The notes: generated from the letters alone by a model not told the origin. A stretch of 64,000 bases of DNA from Moniliella sp. 'wahieum' (GCA_003971905.1 RSEE01000005.1:1054001-1118000), one strand, 5' to 3'. Counted from the stretch's first letter, positions 1 to 12,049 are shown. Numbers and translations are program-made.

Positions 1-682
1 GGGTGGATCCAGCTGCCAGCTTCCAGCTTCCAGGTTGCAGCGCGCTTACCTTTCAAAACGGGGGCATGGGGCACTGTAGGCGTTGGCGTGCGCCCAGGCG
101 GCAGGGCCGATGGGGAACAACGCATGGGGCCGCCCACTGGCCGCACGTGACATGTGACATGGGCAACACCCGGTGGTGCGTGTGGGATCTGCGGTGGGGC
201 AGCCGGCTGCTGGCTGCATCGGGGGCGGCAGGCAGCATGCAGCATTCGCACTGCCCCCATGCCGCATGCGAGCCAGGCAGCCCGGAGGTGCCTTGTGCTG
301 CGTCGGCCCATCGTGCGTCTGGCCCTGGCGTGCTGCACGTTGCACCTACAATGCAGGCCCAGACGCCCCACCATGCACCACGGCCCACTCACCGGTGACG
401 TCACCTGCTGGGCCCCCGGCGCCGCTGGGGCAGGCGGGGTGTAGCAACGCTTCTCAGCGCGCACTTGCGGAGGTTCCGACAGAGACGCCATTGCATGACC
501 ACCCTAGGCGGTGATCGTTCGGTGATCCGGCCAAAGAATGTGCAACGAGAATGCACAATCGCCCACATGCTGCTTGGCTACCCGCCGCTTGCTGACTAGG
601 ACCCGCAGCTCCTGACTGGCACGACAGCTGGCGACCTGTCTTGCTCCCACCACCCCCGCTGTCTCTCTTTGCGCCATTCCCC
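1..682. other. Upstream region of the G-alpha gene
   Basis: GC-rich sequence with open frames on both strands. None of them shows a recognisable domain or a believable start, so I call no gene. It contains the CRE-like palindrome listed separately and ends at the G-alpha start codon. Confidence 0.5.
394..405. promoter_or_regulatory. CRE-type palindrome upstream of G-alpha
   Basis: GGTGACGTCACC is a perfect 12-bp palindrome containing TGACGTCA, the consensus site of CREB/ATF-type bZIP factors. It lies about 280 bp upstream of the G-alpha start codon. The sequence match is certain; function is inferred from position only. Confidence 0.5.
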
Positions 683-1741
683 ATGGGCTGTACCGCTTCA
701 CGCCCACGAGACGGATGCCACCGCACGCAGCGATGCGATCGATGCCCAGCTGAAGGCAGACCGCTTGGCGCCGCCAACGAGGTCAAGCTCCTCCTCCTGG
801 GCGCCGGCGAATCGGGCAAGAGCACCGTGCTGAAACAGATGAAGCTGATCCACCACGGTCCCTACTCGGTCCCCGAACGCGAATCGTACAAGGAGATCAT
901 CTTTCCAACACGGTGCAGAGCATGAAGGTGCTGCTCGAGGCGATGGAAGTGTTGGATTTGCCGCTGGCGGACCCCAAGCTGTGCCGGCGGCCCAGGTGGT
1001 CATTGCCGCCCCAGCCCAGGTCGAAACGACCGTGCTCCCACCCGCGCTGTACCAAGCCATCAATGTGCTCTGGCACGATGCCGGTGTGCTTGCCTGCTTT
1101 GCTCGGGCTCGCGAGTTCCAGCTGAACGACTCGGCGCCGTACTACTTTGATGCGATTGCCCGCATTGGTGCGCCGGACTATGTCCCGACGGACCAGGACG
1201 TGCTGCGGTCCCGGGTCAAGACGACCGGCATTACCGAAACGACGTTTCAGATTGGCAGGTTGACGTACAAACTGTTTGATGTGGGCGGGCAACGCTCCGA
1301 ACGCAAAAGTGGATCCACTGTTTTGAGGCCGTCACCGCCGTCTTGTTTCTGGTAGCCATCTCGGAGTACGATCAGGCGCTGTATGAGGATGCCAATGTCA
1401 ACCGGATGCAGGAGGCGTTGATCTTGTTTGATTCGATTTGCAATTCGCGATGGTTTCTCAATTCATCCATCATCCTGTTTATGAACAAGGTGGATCTCTT
1501 CCAGCAAAAGCTGCCCATCTCGGCCCTGTCCAACTACTTTGCTGACTTTACCGGTGGATCGGACTACAATGCCGCTCTCGAGTTCTTGACCAACAAGTTT
1601 GTCCAACTCAACAAGAATCCAGCCAAGCAGATCTATACTCATTACACGTGTGCGACGGATACCCAGCAAATCAAGTTTGTCATGTCGGCAGTGAATGATA
1701 CGATCATCTCCAACAATTTGAGGGAATGCGGGCTGCTCTGA
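683..1741 (+). CDS. Heterotrimeric G protein alpha subunit, group I type (frameshifted)
   Basis: Membrane-bound GTPase that relays signals from seven-helix receptors. The start MGCTAS carries the Gly2 N-myristoylation and Cys3 palmitoylation sites. In order come the P-loop GAGESGKST, switch [13 protein letters not shown], switch [10 protein letters not shown], the NKVD base-binding motif and TCATDT. The C-terminus ECGLL has the Cys at -4 typical of Gi-like group I fungal subunits. About 353 residues are expected and found once breaks are bridged; no intron is visible. Single-base losses are seen near 770, 903, 980 and 1306 (for example four instead of five A where a conserved KKW is expected), with a further indel near 700. 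These look like sequencing errors because the protein on either side is fully conserved. Family assignment is secure. Which fungal paralogue it is cannot be decided here. Confidence 0.93.
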
Positions 1742-2227
1742 GCAGGGAGGGTGCTTCAATTTCCTTTTCATCGTTCGCTTCCTTTTTGGTCCACCGACCA
1801 CTCATATCCGCACGGGGTGCACCTTTACAATCGTGGGCAGATGGCGATCCCCTCCTTTCTCTTGTCCACTCCCCTTTTCCAGCCCGGTCCAGCCCGTCTG
1901 CCTCATTCTCGGTCGGAGCAGCATTCGCTCCCGGGAGCAGAGTTGGTGGTGGTGAAGGTGGGGCGGAGGGGCGGGGGGCATACGCTCTTAGCCGGTGGAT
2001 TGTCTTGCCCAGACCGATCCGTTTGTTTTCTCCTTCCTCGGCTCGTTCATACCCTCACCCCTCGCCCTTTGTCCGGTCTGCCCCGCCGTGTTGCTCGTAT
2101 TGGCCTTGAACCCCTATTTGGAGGGTACAAACGGGAGAAATGGGAGTGACCCAGGCGGGTGCACTGTGGTGCTGCTGCATCAGCGTTTGCCCAAGTACTC
2201 TCTTTTCCCTGAGCGCGATTAGGACAT
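1742..2227. other. Convergent intergenic region between G-alpha and the carboxypeptidase
   Basis: Pyrimidine-rich 3' flank of G-alpha meeting the 3' end of the minus-strand carboxypeptidase. I see no gene or RNA here. Confidence 0.5.
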
Positions 2228-3599
2228 CTACCTCTTCACTACGCCCCCCCCCATCTCCGCGATAACGTGACTAGGCGGATGAACGAGACAAAATGCGAAT
2301 GCTTTGCTTTGGAGGGTGTATATACAATCGAGAAAAGGAGGAGGGGAGGGACAGACCAACTTATAGCTTTTCGCGCTATACCACGTAAGAAGAGAAGGAA
2401 AAGCCAAGTTAGCCACCATCGATCCTGCTCCGTGCAAGCCGAAGCTCCCATCCCGAGCCACGACCACGATCATTCCAGGAGGTGCGAAACGTACTGTGCG
2501 GACAAAGCTGGCCAAATACAAAAACACGCGCCACGCATCCTCTCCGGCTGCCGAGATGCGCGAGGCGGGCAGACGGTAGCCATGCGACCCCGTGTCGCGC
2601 AACTCGAGCGCAAAGGACCACTTGACATGCACCTCGTCGTACGCCCAGTCGATTGAGTTGCCCCAGTTTCCCACCAACAATTCACACACCCGTCCCGAAC
2701 TGTACAAGGCAGGGGAGCCCGGCAGGGTCGGGTTGCCTGGATTGCGCACCTCCTTGACCGCGCCCAGCGCGGCCTCCAACAAATCCTCTTCGTCCGGCAC
2801 GGGTGTGGCACAGGACGAAGCAAAGGGGTACATGAGCTGTTGGCCATACGCATGCAGGTCGAGCAAGACGGATACCTTGGGTCCTGGCAGGGCGTCCGAT
2901 GAGCCATTGATCAGCGCGGCCAATGCACGCGTTTCGGCCGCCTCGTTGGGCGTCGCACCGGCATAGTACTCGTCGCATCCGTCTTGCCACGGCCCGCCTT
3001 GGAATTGGTAATCAAAGTTGAGGTTGATGTCGATGCCCGTGCAGCCCGGGGTGGTGGGCTGGCGGTTGCGCCGCCACATGCGCTTGTGGGACCAACTGTA
3101 TGCGTACCCGTCCGGATTGAGCAACGGGACAAAGATGAGGTCGAACGTCTTGAGCACCCGGCGCACATGCTTCCGTTCCTGAGCAGAGCCCTTGCCGCCT
3201 TCCAACGGTCAGAAGATGGTCCACCATATACAGCGACGCTGCCGGGCCGACCCATTCGCGAGCATGGGTGCCAGCGTTGACCAAGATGCGAGGCTTGGGC
3301 GTCGTCGCAAGCGGAAGCAGGGGGATCTGTCCGGCCTGCGCAGCCGAGGGATGGTGCGAAGGCAAAGACAGGTACAGCGCCTCGATCGGACGCTGTTCGT
3401 ACGTGGTGCCAATGGTATGCACCCGGGCGTGCGACGAGTGGTTGGCAGCGATCGCATGGATAAAAGCAGACACGTCGTCGACGGGGTGGTAGGCGTGGTG
3501 GAACGCCAGCGACGACGGCGGTGCAGCGGGCACAGCGGCCGCGCCCAAGGCAGCGGCAGCGACAAGAAGGACGCGCGCTAGCAGCCTCGTGCCAAGCAT
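2228..3599 (-). CDS. Secreted M14 zinc carboxypeptidase without propeptide (frameshifted)
   Basis: Exopeptidase of the M14A (carboxypeptidase A) family, expected outside the cell or in a secretory compartment. An Ala/Leu-rich signal peptide (about residues 1-22) is followed almost directly by the catalytic domain. The roughly 90-residue activation propeptide usual for M14A is absent. Zinc ligands are His and Glu of THARE and His of LDLHAYGQ; the catalytic Glu is in ALELRDTG and the mobile Tyr in WAYDE. The Arg127-equivalent is in MWRRNR. At the position of Arg145, which binds the substrate carboxylate, the motif reads IDINLNFDY, so Leu replaces Arg. One frame break lies near 3205. The last 70 or so residues resemble no known tail and may be read-through after another indel; a short alternative end exists near 2470. 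Start chosen for the signal peptide. Confidence 0.88.
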
Positions 3600-4460
3600 G
3601 CCAGAGGTGCGTCGCAGCGGGCAGGGCGGTGGGCCAAGGACAACAGCTTGGCCGGGGCCGTCAGAAAAAGCGCACGGCCGCCTCAGCGGTGGCGGGGTGA
3701 TGTAGGGGGACGGCAGAGGGAGGGCGTGCGGATGAGGTAAGCCACAGCTGCCGAATTCAGCCTGAATTCAGCTCGGGGCGTCTGATGGATGCGGTCTACG
3801 AGCTAAGCCCATGTTCAATGTTCAATGTTCAATTTCCATCGTTCAGTGTCCAAGGTGGACTGCCTCCATGGCTTCTGCCCACAGGAGAGACACGAGCGCT
3901 TCGCTTGGCCCATCAGCGCATCAGCGCCTCCTGCCCCACTCGCTCACCGCACCCTTATATGTGCGTCCCATCCTGCGTCCCAACCCACCCCTGCCGCACC
4001 AAGTGCCAACTGCCACCCACCGCGTCGCGGGCTTACCACAACCCCAGCCCGATCCTGCCCCTGCATCCACAGGGTTCTGGGTCGTACGGGGGCATAATGC
4101 CATACGTTGGGAGTCATGGACTGGCCTCGGCCGGCGACGCCCATGACTTAGATGGAACAGCCACGTACGATCCACCACGTGGCCGAGGTGGGAGGAGAGG
4201 GGCAAGGTCGGACGGAACAGGGAAGCTATCGTGGTGTGGGCTGTGGAAATAGGTAACCTCGGGGGGACGAGGGGATCGAGCCAAGGGTGACAAAAGCACG
4301 GTGGATTTCCCATAACGGTTCCCGTAATATCAAGGAGGGGCAAAAAAAGAGCAAGCGGCACAGCTAGTAGACAGAGGCCAAACGAAGGGGAAGGCGACTG
4401 GGTCCCGTTGCTGGGAAGCATGCCGAACGAGTGGAAACAAAGAATAGGGTACAGAACAGC
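3600..4460. other. Promoter region of the carboxypeptidase
   Basis: Lies between two minus-strand genes, so it holds the carboxypeptidase promoter and the 3' flank of the Rho GEF. It contains the short 7-bp tandem repeat at 3811. No credible coding sequence is seen. Confidence 0.45.
3811..3831. repeat. Three tandem copies of ATGTTCA
   Basis: The 7-bp unit ATGTTCA is repeated three times without change, upstream of the carboxypeptidase gene. It is a short microsatellite-like tract with no evident function. Confidence 0.8.
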
Positions 4461-7341
4461 TCACTGGGTACCCTTGCCAGCGTCTTCCATGATTGCAGCA
4501 TAGAGGCCATCGGCACTGGCTTCCGAACGGAGCTGGAGGAGGTACACCACACCGGTTCGCATGCCCTCATGGGAACACTCGACCGCCAAGCCCGTCCGAC
4601 CCATCCGATGCGCCCCGCCATCGGGCAAGACCAGGGTCGAAATGAGTGTTTTGGCTTTCCCCTGGGCCACCAGCTGGCGGGCCGGCACCTCGCTGTGCAC
4701 GCCCCGCACGGACCAGGGCATACAACTTGACCTGGGCCTGGCCCAACGGTTTCCATCCCGACCCAGCGCGAAGAAACACTTTGGACCGCATCTGGGCTAC
4801 CAGACGGGCCGACTTGATGCCGCTCATTTGGTCTTGTTCCGGAGGCCGCTCGCCGGGCAAGAGCGCTTCCGACGCGGATGCCATCATCTCAGATCGGCTT
4901 GCCATACCCTGTTGAGCCAACTGGCCCGACTTGAGCAACGCCGACGGCATGGCCACCCCATGCTGGGTGTCAGACGAGGCAGAGCGCAGGGGAGCACGCG
5001 GGGAAATGGGTCTACCGGGGGGAAGTTCCCCCCGCTTGGCCCAAAGGCTGGACTGGTAGGTGCCGAGCGGGCAGCTAGAACACCCGGCGGCATCCCTGAG
5101 TAAGGCGCCAGCCCACCCCAGGTGGAAAAGGAAGCCCCGGCTGTAAGGTTGGGCCTGGAAAGGCTATTGGTTGTCCAGGCCGGGTCGGGCTCACGGGGCT
5201 GATGGGGCTAGGAGAGGCGGACAGTTGGGGACTCGGCAGGCGGGGCGGAGGAGGACCGGGCTGCACCAGTGCAAAGGATTGGGACGAGGTGAAGGACGAC
5301 GCAGTGCTCGCGTTAGTCAAGCGGCGTTCCCCTTCGAACCGCATGTCTGCCGACCCTGGACCTGGGCCTGGACCGGGGCTAGGTGTGGGAGGGATGGGTG
5401 GGGGGTACCCTGCTGGCAGGCAGTCCAAAAGGAAGTGGTTGAGATTGAGGCGCATGATCCGAAGCGATCGATCCCCCGGAGCCATGGGACTCGGCGATGC
5501 CTGTGGGCCCGCATCCCGGCGTTGAGGAGGCACGCCAACTAAAAGGGGAAGGGTGTTAGTCACAAGAACCAATGGTGTGGAACACAGTACATACAGCCTA
5601 ATGCGAAATGTCGGCAATCTTCAATTTGAGCTCGCCAATGGGCAGCATTGTGGGCGGCCTGGGGGTCGCCCTTAGGGCCAAAGGACAGGACAATGTCTCC
5701 TTCCCCAGAACAGTCAGGGCTACCACCTCCTCGCGCTGGCGTGAGGCGGAGGAGGGACGATGGTGAGATGTTTTCCCGTCAAAGGCGGGAAAAGAAGGGA
5801 GCGGATAGCTGGCTTGCCCTGGTGCCGGTTCTGGGCCTGCTCAGAGGGAGACAAGTCGGTCGCAAGCAAGAAGAGATCGGTGAGCAAAATAGCATGGGCG
5901 TTACGCCATTCGGCACCCTGCCCTTGGGCAGCTGGCGAGCCACTCGAGGCAGCAACGAAACCGAGACATTGTTTGCGGCTCGTAGCTGGCGTTCAAACGG
6001 CAAGTCCGGACGTGCAAGGTGCAATGCACACGCTTTCGGCTGTAGCGTAAAAAGGTCCAAGGTGTGGGAAGTATCGAGTTCAGCTTGCAGTCGTGCAGCG
6101 AGGTCAGCAGGTGACTCGTTCCTCGGCGGGCCAGGTGCCGGGTTCAATGACAAAGAGCCAAAGGCAGCTAGTGGCTCCGTTGGGGAGAGGTAGCACGGGG
6201 GCCGTTGCCGGGAAATGCGGGGCCTGAGGGGGGAGGGCCAGGCGCAGGGGAGTGCGCATGATGAGAAGGTGAGGTCGGACCGGCAGGAGCATCAGGGCGA
6301 GGGAATGGATTGGGAAAGTCGGTCTCGTGAGCCGGAGGCGCAGCCGTCAGGGGTGAAGGGGATGCTGTGGGTTTAAGAGGACTCCCACGGGACGTTGGCT
6401 TGAGTGAAGGAGGGGTCATCGAGCTGGCACTGCTATGCGTTGCACTGTCGGGGGGGACATAACAGCTTGCTGCTGGCAGCCGAGATGGCCGAGCGACTGG
6501 ATGCGGTATTGCTTGTTCTCCTGTCCTCGTCACTGGACGGAGGAGGTCGACGACGAGCCTCGTCGGCTAGGTCAATCAAGGCATCGAGCTTCGAGTTGGC
6601 GGAAACGAGCAGGCGATGGTCCGAACGGCCTGGCTGAGTGGAACGGAGGAGACGTGCGTAAAGGCGCTTGTAGTACCCCAGCCGAGACAATGGAAGAGCA
6701 AACGCCGCGTCAAGAGAGTGGGAGGGTAGAAGAGGTGCGGACTCAGCCAGCAGAGAAGTGACGCGCGGGTTGTCGACCACACCGGGAAGAGAGTCGAGGG
6801 GAGAAGCATACACGGCAAGAAATCGGCTGTAGGGTCGGCCCAGATCATCGACCCAACGCATGAGCAAATCACCAAGTGCTTTGGGTGAGGCAGGACGCGG
6901 TCCAATGGCAGCGAGCTCGGTAAGGAAGGCGCGGTGGGCGCGAGTCAGTCCCTCGACGGCACGGAACATAGCATCTAGCACTCGTGGTGGTGGGTGGGAG
7001 CGGGACCCACGGGCAACATTGTGGACGAGTGCGGCGAGAGCAGAAGTGTGGGTATCCTCTGTGGCAAGTCGACGAGGGGGTTGGCCTGGCGGGTCTTGGA
7101 GCCTGCGGAGGCTGGCATGGCGGACGAGCCCGGGGCGAGGAGGCCATGGCGGCTGCCATGTGGCGACGGAGAGGTGGCCGAGATGGGGGCGCGAGGGGGC
7201 GGAACAGGGAGAGGGGGGAGAGGGCGTAGAAAGACAGACGAGGGCGGGAAGGGAGTGGCGCACGTGGTAGTGGAGATGGTGGTGCAGTTGGTGGTGATGA
7301 GTGGTGCTGGGATGGGGCGTTTCAGCTGGGACTGGCTTCAA
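4461..7341 (-). CDS. Rho guanine nucleotide exchange factor with DH and PH-like domains (frameshifted)
   Basis: Probable activator of a Rho/Cdc42 GTPase in polarised growth. About residues 110-270 form a DH domain, recognised by LTRAHRAFLTEL near its start and by LPLSRLGYYKRLYARLL followed by a helix ending in ALIDLADEA, the usual end of the DH helical bundle. A Pro/Ser-rich linker follows, then a PH-like segment whose last helix reads HNAAHWRAQIEDCRHFA. A conserved C-terminal module includes KVFLRAGSGWKPLG and RTGVVYLLQ. A clean intron sits at 5539-5594 (GTATGT, GACTAAC, TTTTAG; 56 nt). The reading frame changes several times between exons, which fits single-base losses. The start is the first Met of the DH-containing frame; the N-terminal His/Pro-rich part is the least certain. 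DH assignment is from pattern only; the C-terminal module is not one I can name. Confidence 0.72.
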
Positions 7342-8278
7342 GCGTAGCTGGATGCATCAGACAGCCCGCTGGGGCGTCGACGCAGCTGGCAGCTTGCCAT
7401 TTGAAATTTGCAGCCTGAAGGAAGAGCGGAAGTGATTGGTGGTGATCGATGATCGATGAGATAATAGTCGATCTTCTGGCAAGTTGGACGTTACATGAAT
7501 GTTCAATGGAGGTGGATACTGCCCTTGTGCGGCTAATGCCAACTGAGGCGCTGAGGCACCGGGTACTCGGCCTGAGGCATTTCCTTTGGAGGCGTGAGGC
7601 GGGAGGCCGAGGGGGGAGGCGTGGCGCGTGAGGCCCTGGCGCATGATGCAGGTGGCCGAGCTGTAGGCTGAGGCTCAGCAGCACGGGGCAAGGGTGGGTG
7701 ATGATCGGCAGGCACCGTCCCCACTGGCACATTGGGCGATGGCCGATGGTGCCGCTCCAAGCTCCACAGCGCAGAGGGGGGCGTGTTACGTGCTACATGC
7801 TCTACGCGGCAGGCGGCGGCTCGGCGGGGCAATTAACAAGTGCGCTTTCCGTAGACGCATAGTCGCACACACAGCACGTCTGCGCGCGCCCAGTGAGCCT
7901 CTGCCAAACAGATCCAAACGCCTAATGCACTCCTGTCTGGCAGTGCCATGTGCCACGACAACTTACAACGAGGAGCTCCTAGTTACTAACGCTGGTTCCT
8001 TGTCCACATGCGTCGAACCATCCGCGTCACGCGCGCCTACAATCACCGGCACCCCCTCCTCATGACCGGTAACCGTAACCCTCAGCCCGAGGCCTCATCC
8101 ATCCGCGGGTGCATTGCACTGGTTATACTGATGTACTGGTGCCGCAAGAATATCCTACCGAGATGTGCTATGACAGGCACACGTGGCGTTGGCAAAATAC
8201 ATTTCGCGATCGCTGGATTCCGATCGCCCCCTTCCTCCCATACTCCCCACAGCTGGTACGCTTCCGAGGCGGCACCCA
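7342..8278. other. Intergenic region upstream of the Rho GEF
   Basis: Contains the presumed Rho GEF promoter and the 3' flank of the aminotransferase. A GATCGATGATCGATGAG stretch lies near 7445. I see no gene. Confidence 0.45.
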
Positions 8279-9840
8279 TCACGTAGCACACAGCTCCCCA
8301 GCCCCCACACCAGCCTCTACTCGCCGGAAGGTACGGCCGCAGACGCTCGAGACGTTTCCGGCCTCGGCAAACTCATCCTCGCGCTTGCAAAATGAGAGCC
8401 GGATGAACTTGCTCAGATCCACCGGTGGCACCGAGCCCATCGAGCCATCCCCCGGCCGAGTGAACGCCGTGACAGGAATGCCCACCACGCCCGTTGTGGT
8501 GGCCACAAACCAAGCCGGGCCAAACGCAGGCGGGACGTGGGCGGGCGCAGCCCAACCCTCAGGCGGGTGAACCTTGCTCAGGTCGGCCACGACAAGTAAG
8601 CACCAGCTGGACCCAATGCGGGATGCCGAGTCGGCGCAATGCGCCCAATAGCCGCTCCCTCCGGCCTGTGTACTCTTCCAGCTGCTTGGCCAGGAACGCC
8701 TTGCTAGCTTCCCCTCCATCCTTGGTCAGCGCCGCCGCAACAGCCGCCTGGGCTGGCGCATTGACACAAACACAATGCGCGTCTGCGCCAAGTGGTCGCT
8801 CGTACCAGTTCTGCTGCCCCAACCACCCATCCCACCCCGCCATCCCGTCGCGGCGAACGTCTTGCCCGCTGAGCCAACGTCAGCGTGCGCTCCCACATGC
8901 CCTCATCGACGCCAATGGTACTGAGGCTGGCCATCAAACACGAGTGCGTCGTACACCTCGTCAGCCAAAACCACAATGTCGTACTTGATCGCCAGATGGG
9001 CAAGCCGCTGGAGCTCGGCAGTGGTGAACACCTTGCCAATCGGGTTGTGGGGCGAGTTGAACATGAGCATCTTGGCCTTCGGCCGCGCAAACGCAGCCTC
9101 GAGCGCCTCCCAATCCAGCGTCCAGTCGTTGGCGCTCGCAGGTGCTTCGGCGTACCAGACGAGCCGTTTGAAAGGCACAAACACAGGGACCCCATGCGAG
9201 AAGAGCGCTTGGGGTACTATTGGTCAAAGTAGGGCTCTAACAGGACGACCTCATCGTCTGCCCTCCAGGAGCGCCACACACGCGGCATACATGCCCTCGT
9301 TGGCACCGGCCGTGACCAAAATCTCGGTCTCGGGATCGATCGAGCGGCCCGACAGGCGCTTGGCAGGGTCCTTTCCTGCCAAGACAGCTTGTGCAGCCGC
9401 CTGTTTGTCCTCCTCTGCATTCGCAGGAGGAAGGATGGTGGGCGCATACCGCTCGGCAAGCCGCTGCCGTAGATCCACCCGCCCTTTGGGGGGGGGTATT
9501 GATGGGCACCACTGTCCTGCCGAGCCGCCTCGACCAGGGAATCAGCAGCCAACTGGGAGGGACCAAACATAAACCCCTGACCCAAGTTCACTGCGTCGGG
9601 GAAAACGAGCGGGGAGAAGAGCGACCAAACATCCTGGCCCCGCTGCGTCTCGCCCCACACCGCGGGCGACAGACCGGTAGCGAAGCGCGAGGGTTCGCCT
9701 GGCGCCGCCCGCGCAGGAAAGGCAGGCGCCTTGGCGGCCGAGTACACTTCTGGCTTGGAAGCGGGCATGGTGCGGGTACAGAAGCGGCAGATGGAAGTGG
9801 TTTTGATGGGACGAAGAGAAGAGGGAAGAGAACGGAGCAT
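8279..9840 (-). CDS. BNA3: Kynurenine aminotransferase / cysteine-S-conjugate beta-lyase (frameshifted)
   Basis: Class I PLP-dependent aminotransferase converting kynurenine to kynurenic acid, with possible cysteine conjugate lyase activity. Family marks in order: DAVNLGQGF, YPPPKG, ILVTAGANEGMY, LEPYFDQ, FNSPHNPIGKVF, LADEVYDALVF, and GSAGKTFAATGWR containing the PLP-binding Lys. Length matches the usual 430-470 residues when breaks are bridged. A clear break is in the G run at 9488-9496, where one more base restores the conserved YPPPKGRVDL. Others lie near 9265, 8865 and 8610. Two starts are possible. The one used (9840) gives an Arg/Ser-rich leader like a mitochondrial targeting peptide. 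The Met at 9768 fits better with the TATA-like CCATAAATATCC at 9869-9880. Both products may be made. Confidence 0.9.
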
Positions 9841-9916
9841 GCAGCCCGAGAGGAACAAAGAGGGGGGTCCATAAATATCCAAGCGGAACCCCGCCCGGCG
9901 GCCGCTTATCGATGGG

Positions 9917-9929
9917 ACTAGTGACTGGA
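9917..9929 (+). repeat. Dispersed 13-mer ACTAGTGACTGGA, copy 1
   Basis: One of three exact copies in the window (others at 17428 and 45468), with a one-mismatch copy at 17750. This one is about 80 bp upstream of the BNA3 start codon. It may be a regulatory site. Confidence 0.55.
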
Positions 9930-10390
9930 AGAATGGTAAGTACACCTCAGCAAAAGGGCAGTGTGCGGACTTGTCCTCCGGCCGTGCACCTGACCATCCC
10001 AGTGCCAGGCCTCCGGCGCTTGCGTGCTTTGCCAGCGCAGTGGATCAACCACCGCCGCGTTGCTGACTAGGCGGCTGAACTCGCCAAACCACCACCAACG
10101 CTCCCGTATCTCTCAACTTTGGTATCGACAGGAGCTTCTTATCATGGCCTCACATGCTTCGCACCCCCACCTCGAACTGCCACCTAGCTCAGCTAACGTT
10201 CCGTCACGCACCATATGGCGCGTTACCTCAACCTAATGCACCCCGAGCCCACACGCTACGATGAGCGTTTATCGATTATCAGGGTCGAAGGAGGCTGGGG
10301 CACAGAATAGATGTGAGTTGTATAGTGAGTACACTTTAGTTTGCGCGTCGTTAGCTTTACCAGGACCAACGACAGACTATGATCATCCCC

Positions 10391-10427
10391 GCGCCGCTTT
10401 AGAGTGGCGCCGCTTTAGAGTGGCGCC
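10391..10427. repeat. 16-bp tandem duplication
   Basis: The unit GCGCCGCTTTAGAGTG is present twice in direct tandem, followed by the first five bases of a third copy. No function is evident. Confidence 0.85.
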
Positions 10428-11447
10428 GGCGAGACTCTTCCTCCGGCCTCAGGCCTTATCAAGACACGGACGATCTCTGTCGATGACGGCCACCAAATAG
10501 GAAGTGTATCGGGCTCGGACTGGATGCAAGCTCGATTCGATCGCGAAAGGTGTCCAATGAAGCCCGACCCGAGAGGGACGGGCTCTGACAAAGGGTCATC
10601 TCAGGCTGGGAGAGAACGGAGGGAAGTGTGCTGGCATCCGGATCCGCCGTTTGGGTCACATGAGTTGCGTGAGCTGGGATAAATCCCTGACGCTCTTCAT
10701 AGGGCTTTGGGGGAGACTGCTCCGCACATTGAACTGCGCGCCTGTACCTTTTGCTAGGCTTGCTCGGAGAGAGTAGATCAAGTGCAAAGTGGAGAAGAGC
10801 AGCAGTCAGCCCAGATATCTCTTCCCTGCGGGGGTCCTTGGAAGGTAGGTCCGCGCCAGGTGGGCAGAGACGGATGTAGGGGCGCATCGAGCTGCTTTGT
10901 GTAGAATAGGACAAAAGGCCAAATGCACCCAACAAGGCCGATGCCCCATTTCCCTTCCCCGATGGCAGAAGAACGTAACAAAGCGGCAGGATAACCTGCC
11001 AAAGGGAGCGCTCGGCGCACACGAGGCCAGAAGGGGGTGGGCAGCAAGAGCACCTCTGACATCGCGCACAGGCATCCGTTTGCCAAGCGGTTTCCTCAGC
11101 GTGCCAAATACCCTCCCCTCCCCCAGCCGCTCACTCACCTGCGCGTGTAACGAGACAGGCGAGAAGCACTGACGATCAGGCCAACACCAAAAGCTGGGCA
11201 TTGCCGGCGGTGCACTGATCCGCCGACCGTAGTAATGATTCCTGGGCCAATGGCAAGTAGCCTTCCGACTAATAGAACCCAAGCAAGACCGGAGATTAAT
11301 ATATGATAACGGGATGCAAGAGTGCGGAGATTACAAAGTCATAGAAAGGGGTGGAGGTCTGGGCGGATGAGGGTCAGGGTTATACCAACCAGGTAAAAAT
11401 ATAGCCGGCAGGAGCATAATGGGCCATCGGGTTTAGCCAGTGCCACA

Positions 11448-12049
11448 TTAGGTCAAGAAGGACTCGCCACAGCCACACGCCTCCTTGATGTTGGGGTTAT
11501 CAAAGACAAACTTGGCGTTGAGCTTGTCCTCTTTCCAGTCCATGACAGAGCCAATGATGGAAAAGAGCGCCTTGGAATCAATGAGGACCTTGACGTTGTC
11601 CTGTTGAACAACCTCGTCAAACTTTCCCACCTCGTCGGGCGAGACATACTCCAGGTGATACGACAGACCCGCGCATCCTTTATTGCGGACGCCAATGCGA
11701 ATCAACCGCCCTGAGGCGCAGCGACAGTAGGCGCGGCCAGCGCCCGTAGATGCACCACTGCTGTCGGGGTCAAGGTCAAGGCAGCCTTGCGCGCCCGGAA
11801 TTTCCGGCCAGTCGCCGGGGCCGAGGTGGCCGTCCTTGTATCGGATGCAGGGGGAGAGCCAGCCTTGGGGGCGCCAGACTCCTTGGAAGGGGTGGAAGGA
11901 GCGCGCGGGAACAAATGACCAGGGGGTATGGGGGGGTTGTGAGCCGTGGATGGCGCACCAAGCCCGGGGGGCATTTGACCCTGAGTTTCTGAGCGGGAAA
12001 GCATCGAGGCGAGGGGAGGAAGTAAAGTCTTAGGATAAGCTTGGGACAT
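11448..12049 (-). CDS. ISA1: Mitochondrial iron-sulfur cluster assembly protein ISCA1/Isa1 (frameshifted)
   Basis: A-type scaffold or carrier for maturing 4Fe-4S proteins in the mitochondrial matrix. The C-terminal domain of about 105 residues has the three conserved Cys: one in GVRNKGCAGL and two in CGCGESF at the C-terminus. It is preceded by the usual LTPTAVVHLRAL start of the fold. About 90 Pro/Ser/Arg-rich residues come before it and fit a mitochondrial targeting leader. One base is missing near 11705, where the conserved link between APQGG and LIRIGV changes frame. The start at 12049 (MSQAYPKTLL) is preferred over an upstream Met at 12124, which would add an unlikely Gly/Pro-rich stretch. 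Family assignment is strong. Confidence 0.92.

Larger units (their letters stand above)
9841..11447. other. Long intergenic region between BNA3 and ISA1
   Basis: Contains the BNA3 promoter (TATA-like site near 9869-9880 and one copy of the ACTAGTGACTGGA motif at 9917) and a 16-bp tandem repeat at 10391. Open frames of up to about 190 codons occur on the minus strand near 10459-11022. They lack any recognisable domain and have erratic composition, so I do not call them. Confidence 0.4.

Noticed and set aside
3-398. Open frames at the left edge
   Set aside because: Both strands are open in this GC-rich stretch, and none has a recognisable domain.
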